17,299 nt of DNA from DALYDK01 sp964477125 (GCA_964477125.1 CAYZCZ010000016.1:1-17299); one strand, 5' to 3'; shown: positions 8,310-15,417, numbered from the stretch's first letter. Made by a program: numbers and translations. The notes: generated from the letters alone by a model not told the origin.

Positions 8310-11210
8310 ATTCTTCATTTTTAAGTTGCCGTCACGATCGATGACAATAGTATCTTCGTGATTAAAATGGCCCTTATCACCGGTTCTAGCAATATTATCT
8401 GTCTTAACTGGCTCCACGGGTTTTTCTTCTATGATAGGCATTTGATCTAACTGGCCTTGAAAGGTTCCTGGCTTAGATATATTTTCTGAGCTTTTCTTCT
8501 TGAATGCTTTATTCTCATTAATTAATTCAATTTTATTGTCTACTAAAACAGGGGCCTCGGTACCACTAGGGGCTGTAAAATTAGGCTGATCTAACTTGGG
8601 AGTTGTTGCTCCAGGTTGACGCCTTTTAGCCAGCCACTCATCCAGAAAAGATCCTTGGCCACTTGGTGGTTTTGGCCTTGGACCCGCGGGACCCCCACCT
8701 ATACCAGTTTGACTACCTCCACCAAAAGCACCGCCTCCAAATGCTGGCTTAGGCTGAGGAACAACCGTTAACCTATCAAATATTTCTTTTTCTACCACTG
8801 CTCTTGGTCGTCCATACTTAGCGCCTGAGAGCTGTTTTAAGGCGTCTGCTAGGTTTTTATTGGAATGTCCTAAATACGGTAGATCAGCCATGCTAAATGG
8901 CTGTGTAGGCACTCCTCCAATCAACATCTTTACTATAGCGTTATAGTTTGGCAGTTGCTGTAAGTCATCTACATCAAACACCGGCCTAAAATATTTTTCT
9001 AATTGCTCAGCATCGTTTGTGCCAACCCTATGCGAAACTACGGCACCAATATTACCAAATATTGCATCCCTGACCCCCTCCTCAAGCTGGGTGATAAATT
9101 GGTTTGCAACAATAAGGTTAAGCTTAAACTTACGTGCTTCACTAAGTATTGATTCAAACGAGTCAGTAGCGAAGTTCTGGAACTCATCAACGTACAAGCA
9201 GAAGTCTTTCCTTTCAGACTCGGGAATATCTGCTCTACTCATGGCCGCCGCCTGGAACTTCATAACGAAAATCATACCTAATAATTTTGAGTTTAACTCG
9301 CCAGTACGACCTTTGCTAAGGTTAACAAGAAGTATCTTGCCGTCATCCATAATTTCACGCATATTAAACGAACTTTTATTCTGACCAATAATATTGCGCA
9401 TCATTTCATTAGACATAAATGCACTAAACTTACTTACTACCCAAGCAGTTACCTCACCAGCATCATTAGACCGCTGTGAATTCGGAAATTCTTTGGTCCA
9501 AAAATCTATTACCGTTCGATCGGTAGTATATTTAAGTTTCTGCTTAACAAAATCTGGGTCAATTAATAGTTTTGGTACATCTATGAAAGTCCCACCATTA
9601 GGATCAGCCATTAACAGTAGTGCACAATTTCTAAAAATATGTTCAAATCTAGGACCGACTATTCCCTGTCTCTGAGGATCATACAGTTTGTAAATCATAT
9701 TTATAACTTCCTGGATAATGAAGTCTTTTTGCTCTGGGTTATGAAACTCAAATAGGTTAAAACCCATCGGATAGTCCATCTCGGCAGGACAAAAATAAAT
9801 TACATCCTCAGTTCTTTCCTTAGGTATCATTCCAAGAAGACGTTCAGCTGTATCACCGTGGGGATCAACAAATGCAAATCCTCGCCCCTCTAACATGTCT
9901 TGAAGAGCAATATTTTCCAGGAAGGTTGATTTACCTGTACCTGTTTGACCCACCACATACATATGCCTGCGACGGTCGTTTTCGCTTAGCCTTATAGGTT
10001 TCTTGATTCCTCTAAAAACATTATAACCAAGTAAAAGACCATCTTCAGTTACTGTCCGTGGGCCATCAACTTGCTTTGACTGCTGTCGCTCTAATTGTGT
10101 TGTTGGACTTGTAGACGAATCCGGTAAATGAAATATTGTGGCTAGTTCTACCGCATTTAAAATATTACTTTTTTGTTCAGCCGGAAAAAATCTTAGTATA
10201 TATGAGGTAACAAAGCTCTCAATGTCTCTAGCTGGGACAAATTTAAAACCATTACCTGGTGCATCAAATAGTGCAAAGCTTGCAGTTATATTACCAAGGA
10301 TCGTTTGGGCTCTATGCGAAATATTTGATGAAGCTATTACCCTGATTAGTACTTCATAGCCCTGATGTTTGGTCTTCTCCTCTATTGCCTCTGCTAATGA
10401 TTGATCAAGTCCGGACACCGGCTTATCATCTTTGGGTATTCCACCTTCCTCTTTAGCTTCCGGTGGTTTAACAGGTGCTATAAAAACTTGTTGTATCCAC
10501 CAAAAGACTAAGTCTGCACCTTGTTTTTTCTTCTTACCATCTCTTAATTTTGAAGCATCTGTTTTAGATTTTTTTATCCAACCTTCATGAGCCGGTCTAA
10601 TTAGAATCTGCAAACCAACGCCATCATCTTTCTCGAGCTTAGATAATGAGTTCAGTAATGCCTGCATTGTGTCACGTTTAAGGTCTTGGTAAGTGGCAAT
10701 CGGGTTAATGTATGATTCTTTTAAAACAAGTTCGCCGCCAATTGTCCCGCTTAGCTTTCCGACAGGATTAAAAATGTTATGTTCCGGTACTTCCTCGAGT
10801 CGACTATTGGGATATGCGCTCATTAAAGCTTGTTCTACAACTGGAACAAGAGTTACGGGTACGGCAGTGAAGAATTGTATCTTACCTTTATGAGCGACTA
10901 ATTCTAAACCAATATGACGCTGACCATAAAGTTTACTTTTGAAACCCTTCGAAACAGTACTTGCCAAAATACTATATAGCACACTAGCTTTTGATATATT
11001 TTCATCAGCAATATCCCTAGCATCTCGCCCCTTAGCCTCAATATCATCACTTGTCGGAGGTAAATGAATAAGTAGCGGGACCATCTTGAGTCCTCTCTCA
11101 TAGTTTTTTGCATCTCTTAACAATTTCCTAGATTTCCAAAGCAGAAAATACCCTAGACTCCCTAAGATAAGAATTGATACAAATAAAAGCAATATAGCCG
11201 TGGTCTGCAC
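8307..11210 (-). CDS. VirD4/TraG-like type IV secretion/conjugation ATPase
   Basis: A 967-residue membrane-anchored P-loop ATPase of the VirD4/TraG/FtsK-HerA group. Residues about 4-26 form one N-terminal membrane helix. A large soluble N-terminal region (about 40-390) follows, then the motor domain: Walker A GQTGTGKST (421-429, K427) and Walker B LYVDEFQNF with D675 and E676. The DEFQN signature and the long insert between the two motifs are typical of TraD/TraG coupling proteins. After the ATPase comes a Gly/Pro-rich tail (GGG repeats at about 820-850) and a charged, probably disordered C-terminus. The start is GTG with GGGGG seven nt upstream. The 144-residue protein gene lies 36 nt upstream in the same orientation. 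A role in moving DNA or protein across the envelope is inferred from the family. No VirB4, relaxase or pilin gene is in the window. Confidence 0.85.
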   Translation of the reverse strand: MQTTAILLLFVSILILGSLGYFLLWKSRKLLRDAKNYERGLKMVPLLIHLPPTSDDIEAKGRDARDIADENISKASVLYSILASTVSKGFKSKLYGQRHIGLELVAHKGKIQFFTAVPVTLVPVVEQALMSAYPNSRLEEVPEHNIFNPVGKLSGTIGGELVLKESYINPIATYQDLKRDTMQALLNSLSKLEKDDGVGLQILIRPAHEGWIKKSKTDASKLRDGKKKKQGADLVFWWIQQVFIAPVKPPEAKEEGGIPKDDKPVSGLDQSLAEAIEEKTKHQGYEVLIRVIASSNISHRAQTILGNITASFALFDAPGNGFKFVPARDIESFVTSYILRFFPAEQKSNILNAVELATIFHLPDSSTSPTTQLERQQSKQVDGPRTVTEDGLLLGYNVFRGIKKPIRLSENDRRRHMYVVGQTGTGKSTFLENIALQDMLEGRGFAFVDPHGDTAERLLGMIPKERTEDVIYFCPAEMDYPMGFNLFEFHNPEQKDFIIQEVINMIYKLYDPQRQGIVGPRFEHIFRNCALLLMADPNGGTFIDVPKLLIDPDFVKQKLKYTTDRTVIDFWTKEFPNSQRSNDAGEVTAWVVSKFSAFMSNEMMRNIIGQNKSSFNMREIMDDGKILLVNLSKGRTGELNSKLLGMIFVMKFQAAAMSRADIPESERKDFCLYVDEFQNFATDSFESILSEARKFKLNLIVANQFITQLEEGVRDAIFGNIGAVVSHRVGTNDAEQLEKYFRPVFDVDDLQQLPNYNAIVKMLIGGVPTQPFSMADLPYLGHSNKNLADALKQLSGAKYGRPRAVVEKEIFDRLTVVPQPKPAFGGGAFGGGSQTGIGGGPAGPRPKPPSGQGSFLDEWLAKRRQPGATTPKLDQPNFTAPSGTEAPVLVDNKIELINENKAFKKKSSENISKPGTFQGQLDQMPIIEEKPVEPVKTDNIARTGDKGHFNHEDTIVIDRDGNLKMKN

Positions 11211-11246
11211 TAATTTGCCCCCACTAGCTTATTAGTTTCTTGTCGT

Positions 11247-11681
11247 CTATTCTCCAGAATTATCATTAGAAACAACCATCTCTTTACCGTAACGTTTCTT
11301 GACATAATCATGTCTCATTACCACAAATTTGTTAGTTTGCTCCCTTGGATCATCCCGGGTCTCAGATACAATTTGCTTAGCTTTATCTACCCACTCTTTT
11401 TCAAGAACATCATTATCTTCGGCAACTACAGGGTTGGTTGTTGTATGGGAATCATCAGATTGCTGTTGTTGAAATGGAACAATAGGTAACGCAACAGGTT
11501 GTTGCTGTGGCACTGGCTGAATAGCTTGTACAACTGCCCCTTGGGCTTGATTAATTAGTTCAGCAGCATTTGACAAATTTTCAGGGTTACTTTCAACAGG
11601 ACTGCTCGGAATATTTTCGAAAGAGCTGTCTGCCTGGGGTCGTGGTAACTCTGGGCTACTAAAATTTGGAGTATTATCCAT
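11247..11681 (-). CDS. Small disordered protein preceding the VirD4-like ATPase, unknown function
   Basis: A 144-residue soluble protein. Residues 1 to about 90 are low-complexity and rich in Pro, Gln, Ser and Asn (including runs of QQQ), probably disordered. Residues about 92-136 form a charged, helical-looking module with VLEKEWVDKAKQIVSETRDD and YVKKRYGKEM, the only part likely to be conserved. No membrane segment or signal peptide is visible. It is the first gene of a probable two-gene unit with the VirD4-like ATPase (36-nt gap), which suggests an accessory or adaptor of that machine; this is inference. No Shine-Dalgarno precedes the ATG (the upstream bases read AACCTCTA). Instead an extended -10 element sits only eight bases before it, predicting a leaderless mRNA. 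Confidence 0.75.
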   Translation of the reverse strand: MDNTPNFSSPELPRPQADSSFENIPSSPVESNPENLSNAAELINQAQGAVVQAIQPVPQQQPVALPIVPFQQQQSDDSHTTTNPVVAEDNDVLEKEWVDKAKQIVSETRDDPREQTNKFVVMRHDYVKKRYGKEMVVSNDNSGE

Positions 11682-11689
11682 TAGAGGTT

Positions 11690-11698
11690 AGTATAGCA
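11690..11698 (-). promoter_or_regulatory. Extended -10 promoter giving a probable leaderless mRNA
   Basis: On the minus strand TTGCTATACT contains TG-N-TATACT, with TATACT at 11695-11690. No good -35 is visible, as is common for extended -10 promoters. The predicted start is at about 11683, within two bases of the ATG at 11681. Confidence 0.55.
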
Positions 11699-11743
11699 AA
11701 ATTTACAAAGCTTATGTTGAAAAAACTAAAAAATATCACAAAA

Positions 11744-12082
11744 TTATTTAATGATTCTATTTGTATACCAAATTACGACTAAACTAGTTACCAAAATAAA
11801 AAATATATCAAGAATTTTTAAGCTACTCAAAGATGTAAGTGCTAGCAGATAAGTTGGTATAAAGCCAATGATGCCCGAGAATATATAAATTTTTGTACTA
11901 CTAATTCTAGTAGTACTTACAATAAATAAAATGTGAGAAATTTGAAAAAAAACTAAAAAACATAATATCAAAAAGCCAACAGTAGCTATCATAGTCAAGT
12001 TATTGGGGTTAATTATGGAGCCATAAGCAAGTAGAGCTAATATAGTCAATACTAGTAAAATAAACAGTTTCTTTATTGTCAT
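11744..12082 (-). CDS. Small multi-spanning membrane protein, unknown function
   Basis: A 112-residue, almost entirely hydrophobic protein starting MTIKKLFILLV. Four membrane helices are plausible (about residues 4-22, 29-50, 63-84 and 87-106), and it ends with a short basic tail (TNRIIK). I do not recognise a family. The ATG at 12082 is preferred because AGGGG lies six nt upstream; the frame can be extended 13 codons to a TTG at 12121, which lacks a ribosome site and lies in the candidate -35 element. It is separated from the downstream small-protein gene by about 60 nt containing that gene's own promoter. Upstream on the same strand is the terminated structured RNA at 12227-12448, so a regulatory link (read-through) is possible but not shown. 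Confidence 0.6.
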   Translation of the reverse strand: MTIKKLFILLVLTILALLAYGSIINPNNLTMIATVGFLILCFLVFFQISHILFIVSTTRISSTKIYIFSGIIGFIPTYLLALTSLSSLKILDIFFILVTSLVVIWYTNRIIK

Positions 12083-12092
12083 AATAGCCCCT

Positions 12093-12121
12093 ACTTTACT
12101 GGAGTTCGTTAAAAACCTCAA
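12093..12121 (-). promoter_or_regulatory. Candidate promoter of the small membrane protein gene
   Basis: TTGAGG (12121-12116) and TAAAGT (12098-12093) are spaced 17 nt on the minus strand. The predicted start is about 12086, only four bases before the ATG at 12082. AGGGG would then lie before the start site, so either this promoter or that Shine-Dalgarno is not the one used. Confidence 0.35.
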
Positions 12122-12226
12122 TCAAACACTTATTCAGTTGATAAATTATCTCAACTACCTAAAGTTCAGTTACTAATGTGAAATATACGGCTAAATCTCG
12201 CTAAATTTTTAATTGAAACTTATTTT

Positions 12227-12265
12227 AAAATTAACAAACGCCTGTCCCAACAAGACAAGCGTTTG
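12227..12265 (-). terminator. Intrinsic terminator of the structured RNA
   Basis: On the minus strand CAAACGC-T-TGTC pairs with GACA-G-GCGTTTG (12265-12235), an 11-12 bp stem with one T.G pair and a short loop, followed by TTAATTTT. Opposite-strand reading has A-rich flanks instead of T's, so the direction is clear. Confidence 0.8.
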
Positions 12266-12448
12266 AAACCAACAGAAAGTTACATGGAGAGCCTCAGCCA
12301 AAATTGTAAAACCGCCCAATAAATATAACTTCTATGGCGCTTATCAATTTTTGGCTAAAGGCATCCGACTGACCGCTCCCCAAAGCTTTAGGCTTGGAGG
12401 GCGTTGAAAAAGTTGGAGCATTTTTGTAAGTTTTTGTTTTTTCTTACT
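12227..12448 (-). ncRNA. Structured non-coding RNA of unassigned family (6S-like shape possible)
   Basis: This is a free-standing transcription unit of about 220 nt with a consensus promoter at 12455-12483 and an intrinsic terminator at 12265-12235. It has no open frame of note. The minus-strand RNA can fold as follows: a 5' hairpin GTAAG/CTTAC (12447-12443 with 12430-12426) closing an A-rich loop; an outer helix CCAAC/GTTGG (12416-12412 with 12273-12269); a hairpin AAGC/GCTT extended by CTCC/GGAG (12399-12376); and a long arm with AGCCAAAAATTG/CAATTTTGGCT (12356-12345 with 12306-12296), an inner CGCC/GGCG helix, and a further GGA.GCC/GGC..TCC helix below it. I see no tmRNA (no tRNA-like CCA end), SRP RNA (no GGAAGCAGCC core) or RNase P signature. 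A rod with an internal bubble would fit a divergent 6S RNA, but this is inference. Confidence 0.65.
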
Positions 12449-12454
12449 GCTAAC

Positions 12455-12483
12455 AATTTAGCACAGATATGCATTTTTGTCAA
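12455..12483 (-). promoter_or_regulatory. Strong promoter of the structured RNA
   Basis: A perfect TTGACA (12483-12478), a 17-nt spacer ending in TGC, and TAAATT (12460-12455) together make a consensus -35 with an extended -10. The predicted start is at 12448, one base before the 5' hairpin. Confidence 0.8.
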
Positions 12484-12639
12484 CAATATTCATATTGATA
12501 TTTACAACATATAAGATACAGAACTTAAAAATATAAAGTTATATTTTTAACAACATATCACTATAAAATTTTAAAATATACTAATCAATATCAAATATTA
12601 ACCAGTAACTTATTGCATAAAATAATAAATATAAATCTG

Positions 12640-12673
12640 TTGTCTATTTATTATATTACTAATAAATAGACAA
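12640..12673. repeat. 13-bp perfect inverted repeat, terminator-like
   Basis: TTGTCTATTTATT (12640-12652) and AATAAATAGACAA (12661-12673) are perfect complements around an 8-nt loop. On the plus strand it is followed by GCTTTTGTTT, on the minus strand by CAGATTTATATTT, so either direction could use it as a weak terminator. It lies 27 nt beyond the end of the doubtful minus-strand frame 12700-12888. Confidence 0.55.
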
Positions 12674-12699
12674 GCTTTTGTTTGGTTGAGCACTAATTA

Positions 12700-12888
12700 T
12701 TAGTATTTAAAAGCTACCAAAATATGCATAGCTTTTATAGTTAATCTCTTAGCAATTATTGCATAAAGTAATATATCAATTGGTACAATAGTTTTCTGAA
12801 TTATAAAATCCGCTTTGTCAGAAATCATCACCACAGCTACAAAACTTCGAAAATATATTGCATCACTGCAAGCAAAAATTTTTTTCAC
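12700..12888 (-). CDS. Doubtful small open frame, 62 codons, unknown
   Basis: A GTG-initiated frame of 62 codons with a hydrophobic middle (SFVAVVMIS and IVPIDILLYAIIA). I recognise no family. In its favour: first codon positions are G-rich and it is less AT-rich than its surroundings, and a hairpin follows 27 nt downstream. Against: no Shine-Dalgarno is present, the start abuts a TATACT so a promoter there would start inside the frame, and its length could arise by chance. A TAG lies four codons upstream in frame. Treat as a candidate only. Confidence 0.25.
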   Translation of the reverse strand: MKKIFACSDAIYFRSFVAVVMISDKADFIIQKTIVPIDILLYAIIAKRLTIKAMHILVAFKY

Positions 12889-13081
12889 AGTATACTGCTA
12901 AGTATTAATTAGCTGGTATATAGCTTCGTTTTCATCCGTTTCATATATTTTTACTATTTACTTAAACAATTTAATTAATTTACTGCTTATTTATTAAACC
13001 TCATTTATAAAATCTATCCCTTGTAATCTAATTATTTTATCGTTGCCTGTGTATATGTTACAAAGATTGTAAAAAAAGGTC

Positions 13082-13111
13082 TTGACAGTGCTTTTGCTTA
13101 TTCTTTATTAT
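13082..13111 (+). promoter_or_regulatory. Promoter of the comM leader/small RNA
   Basis: A perfect TTGACA (13082-13087) is followed by 18 nt and TATTAT (13106-13111). The predicted start is near 13118. The next coding start is more than 180 nt away, beyond a strong terminator. Confidence 0.75.
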
Positions 13112-13117
13112 AAACCC

Positions 13118-13271
13118 AGTACCTGAATAAAAAAGGTGCTCAAAAATAAAAACCTTAGTCTCTGTTAACAACCTGTTAGGGAGTTAAATAAAAAGAGGCA
13201 ATAAGGTTAAGAAAAAGATACAAAAACTATAAAATACCGTTGTCGTCTCGCAGCTCGACAACGGTTTTTTT
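13118..13271 (+). ncRNA. Terminated leader or small RNA upstream of comM
   Basis: A promoter-to-terminator unit of about 154 nt without a convincing open frame. A 7-bp helix AACCTTA/TAAGGTT (13151-13157 with 13202-13208) encloses a hairpin, CTCT-G-TTAAC pairing with GTTAG-GGAG (13160-13169 with 13175-13183), plus a purine-rich single strand. The terminator is at 13236-13271, and comM starts 29 nt after it on the same strand. The RNA could be an independent sRNA or a cis-acting attenuator or riboswitch controlling comM. The hairpin loop contains ACAAC, complementary to GTTGT in the 5' arm of the terminator, so an antiterminator pairing is conceivable. I match it to no known riboswitch class. 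Confidence 0.6.
13236..13271 (+). terminator. Strong intrinsic terminator before comM
   Basis: ACCGTTGTCG (13236-13245) and CGACAACGGT (13256-13265) form a perfect 10-bp stem with a 10-nt loop, followed by a run of seven T residues (13265-13271). It is the most clear-cut terminator in the window. Confidence 0.92.
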
Positions 13272-13299
13272 ATTATTAATAATAAATTAGTTTACAATA

Positions 13300-14814
13300 A
13301 TGCTTATGTCTACTTATTCATTTATAAACAACGGGCTAGAAGGTTCTATGGTCACTGTCGAATGCAATATAAATCGTGGGTTACCAAGCATTAGTATTGT
13401 AGGTATGGCTACCAAGGCAGTTGATGAGTCCAAGGAACGCATTAGAGCTGCAATTTCAAAGTCCGGATACAATTTTCCTAAAGGACGAATTATTATTAAC
13501 TTAGCGCCTGCTGATACGCCTAAGGATACATCGAGTCTAGACCTCGCAATGGCTATGGCTATTTTATCTGCTGATGGACAAATAAATGGAAATGTAGAAA
13601 AATTCGGTTTCATTGGAGAACTTGGCCTTAATGGTAAAGTTCGCCCTGTTCGAGGAATAATCGGAAAAATAATCTCGGCCCTTAAGACTACCGATTTATT
13701 GTTGGTAATTCCATCTCAAAATCTAAAACAAGCAAGCTTAATAAATAACGGTAAAATTGCTTCTGTGTCCAGTCTTAAGGAGTTGGTTACCGCAATCAAT
13801 AATGGACAGATTAGCCAAAAGCTAATGGTTAATGAACGCAATACCGAGAATGTACTAGACGAAGAGTATAGTTCAGAAATAGATTTTGGTGAAATAATTG
13901 GCCAAGAAAATGCTAAAAGAGCTTTGCTTATCGCAGCCAGTGGTGGGCACAATGTATTACTTACTGGCCCACCAGGAACAGGTAAGTCTATGCTAGCTAA
14001 GGCCTTTGTGGGTATACTACCGAAACTAACTGACGAACAAACTCTTGAATCAACCCATATCCATAGCCTATCCCTTTCTGATCCAGATAAAATTATTTCT
14101 AGACCACCTCTAAGAACTCCCCACCATAGTTCAAGCGATGTATCTATAACTGGTGGTGGTCACTCTTTAAGGCCTGGAGAAATTAGCCTCGCTCATAACG
14201 GAGTATTGTTCATGGACGAAATGCCCGAATTCAGTCGAGTTGCAATTGAATCACTACGCCAACCCCTAGAAGACCGCCAAATTACTATTGCCAGAGCACA
14301 AAGAAGTACTACTTTCCCTGCTAAATTTATTTTAATTGCTACTAGCAACCCCTGCCCTTGTGGCTTTTACAATTCAAATCACATATGTAGCTGTAGCGCT
14401 TCAGACATACAAAGATACCAAAAAAAATTATCTGGCCCAATTATTGACAGGATCGACATGTATGTTTCGGTCACTGAGGTGGAACATAAGTCACTCTTAG
14501 ATGAAAGCACAAATAAAGAATCAGATAACTACAAGTTAAGAGTTCAGACTGCCCACAAAGTTCAACAAAATCGCCAAAATAATAGCCTAAATGCCTACCT
14601 ACCCGATAAATATTTAAAGAAGATTGCTAAGCTTACTCCAGATGCTGAAAAATTAATTCTATCTGCTGCCGAAAAAATGGATTTATCAGCTAGAGCCTAT
14701 ATTAGAACTATAAGAGTTGCCCAAACTATAGCTGACATCGATAATTCTCCCATAATAACCAAAAATCATATTGCAGAAGCATTACAATACCGGGCCAAAA
14801 CATCTGTATTATAA
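13300..14814 (+). CDS. comM: ComM-family AAA+ ATPase (YifB/Mg-chelatase-like)
   Basis: A 504-residue ComM/YifB protein. In naturally competent bacteria ComM is a hexameric helicase that drives branch migration during integration of incoming DNA. The N-terminal Lon-like/ChlI domain (about 1-170) has the expected PSISIVGMATKAVDESKERIRAA segment and a NLAPADTPK motif. The AAA+ domain has Walker A GPPGTGKS (223-230, K229) and Walker B VLFMDEM (D306, E307). The family's cysteine cluster NPCPCG...CSC follows at about 350-366, then a C-terminal helical lid with a SARAY motif. Length is standard. Two starts are possible: ATG 13300 or ATG 13306. A TACAAT at 13293-13298 would start transcription at about 13305 and favour the latter as leaderless. 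No Shine-Dalgarno is visible. Its place behind a terminated RNA suggests regulation by read-through. Confidence 0.95.
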   Translation: MLMSTYSFINNGLEGSMVTVECNINRGLPSISIVGMATKAVDESKERIRAAISKSGYNFPKGRIIINLAPADTPKDTSSLDLAMAMAILSADGQINGNVEKFGFIGELGLNGKVRPVRGIIGKIISALKTTDLLLVIPSQNLKQASLINNGKIASVSSLKELVTAINNGQISQKLMVNERNTENVLDEEYSSEIDFGEIIGQENAKRALLIAASGGHNVLLTGPPGTGKSMLAKAFVGILPKLTDEQTLESTHIHSLSLSDPDKIISRPPLRTPHHSSSDVSITGGGHSLRPGEISLAHNGVLFMDEMPEFSRVAIESLRQPLEDRQITIARAQRSTTFPAKFILIATSNPCPCGFYNSNHICSCSASDIQRYQKKLSGPIIDRIDMYVSVTEVEHKSLLDESTNKESDNYKLRVQTAHKVQQNRQNNSLNAYLPDKYLKKIAKLTPDAEKLILSAAEKMDLSARAYIRTIRVAQTIADIDNSPIITKNHIAEALQYRAKTSVL

Positions 14815-14835
14815 AGAGAATTATTCATTATTAAT

Positions 14836-14864
14836 TTGACCACTGTTAGTACTTCTGTTATACT
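14836..14864 (+). promoter_or_regulatory. infC-rpmI-rplT promoter
   Basis: TTGACC (14836-14841), a 17-nt spacer and TATACT (14859-14864) preceded by TG-N make a strong extended -10 promoter in the 75-nt gap after comM. The predicted start is about 14871, giving a leader of about 19 nt. That is too short to hold the L20-binding leader structure known from Bacillus or E. coli. Confidence 0.85.
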
Positions 14865-14876
14865 TCATATCTGAAA

Positions 14877-14883
14877 AAGGAGA
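14877..14883 (+). promoter_or_regulatory. Shine-Dalgarno that fixes the ATT start of infC
   Basis: AAGGAGA lies seven nt (from GGAG) before ATT at 14890. An in-frame TGA at 14872-14874 sets the upstream limit, and no ATG, GTG or TTG occurs in frame until 15025, which is too late for a complete IF-3. Confidence 0.85.
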
Positions 14884-14889
14884 AAATTC

Positions 14890-15417
14890 ATTAACAAGTA
14901 TACTCGTCTCAATGGAGCGATAAGAGCCAGCGAGCTAAGGGTTATCGACGAAAACGGAAATCAATTAGGCGTACTATCTAAAGCAGAAGCCCTAAGGCTA
15001 GCCCAAGAAGCCGAACTTGATTTAGTGGAAGTGTCACCAGACGCAAATCCACCAGTTGCCAAAATAGTAGATTGGGGTAAATACAATTACCAACGAACAA
15101 AGCAACTCCAAAAAACTCGACGAAACACCAAGGCAAGCGAACTCAAACAAATGCGTTTCGGTCTAAAAATCAGTGATCACGACATCGGCGTTAAGCTCAA
15201 GAAAGTAAGTTCTTTTCTTGACGACGGCGATAAAGTAAGACTGAGCATAATGTACAGAGGCCGTGAACTTGCCCATAAGGAACTTGGAAACCAGTTAATG
15301 GATAAAATAATAGCGATGCTAGGCGAACATGTTACGACAGACCAGCCACCACAGTTCGCGGGCAGACAATTAAGCGTTGTAGTAAGGAGCAATAATGCCA
15401 AAGCTAAAAAGTCATAG
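14890..15417 (+). CDS. infC: Translation initiation factor IF-3 (ATT start codon)
   Basis: This is the 175-residue IF-3, which binds the 30S subunit, prevents 50S joining and proofreads the start codon and initiator tRNA. The N-domain begins NKYTRLNGAIRASELRVID, matching the family's RINxxIRAxEVR opening, and includes LVEVSPDANPPVAKIVDWGKY. The linker helix is Lys/Arg-rich, and the C-domain shows ELKQMRFGLKISDHDIGVK and YRGRELAHKELG. The only start that preserves the N-domain is ATT at 14890, placed at ideal distance from AAGGAGA and 15 nt after an in-frame TGA. A non-canonical AUU start is the classic means by which IF-3 represses its own synthesis in E. coli, so the same autoregulation is likely here. 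A GTG at 15025 would lose 45 conserved residues. The 3' end overlaps rpmI by 23 nt. Confidence 0.95.
   Translation: MNKYTRLNGAIRASELRVIDENGNQLGVLSKAEALRLAQEAELDLVEVSPDANPPVAKIVDWGKYNYQRTKQLQKTRRNTKASELKQMRFGLKISDHDIGVKLKKVSSFLDDGDKVRLSIMYRGRELAHKELGNQLMDKIIAMLGEHVTTDQPPQFAGRQLSVVVRSNNAKAKKS

Larger units (their letters stand above)
12484..13081. other. Very AT-rich, mostly non-coding stretch
   Basis: About 600 nt between two RNA promoters, visibly richer in A and T than the genes around it. It holds one long inverted repeat (12640-12673) and one doubtful 62-codon frame (12700-12888), both listed separately. The palindrome CAGTATACTG lies at 12889-12898. I see nothing else: no tRNA, insertion sequence, direct-repeat array or recognisable gene fragment. 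Confidence 0.5.

Noticed and set aside
12136..12156. AGTTGA/TCAACT hairpin upstream of the small membrane protein gene
   Set aside because: Six AT-rich pairs with alternative GATAA/TTATC pairing inside; no T-tract and no link to a function.
12227..12448. tmRNA, SRP RNA or a glmS-type ribozyme (AAGCGCC string) as identity of the structured RNA
   Set aside because: No tRNA-like half with CCA end and no tag frame; no GGAAGCAGCC core; the AAGCGCC lies mid-molecule without the other conserved glmS core segments, and no glmS gene follows.
13136..13168. A ten-codon GTG leader peptide frame in the comM leader
   Set aside because: No Shine-Dalgarno and no run of one regulatory amino acid; too short to separate from chance.
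15025..15417. A 130-codon GTG-started IF-3 gene
   Set aside because: It would lack the conserved N-domain, which is clearly encoded in frame upstream back to the ATT at 14890 with an ideally placed Shine-Dalgarno.
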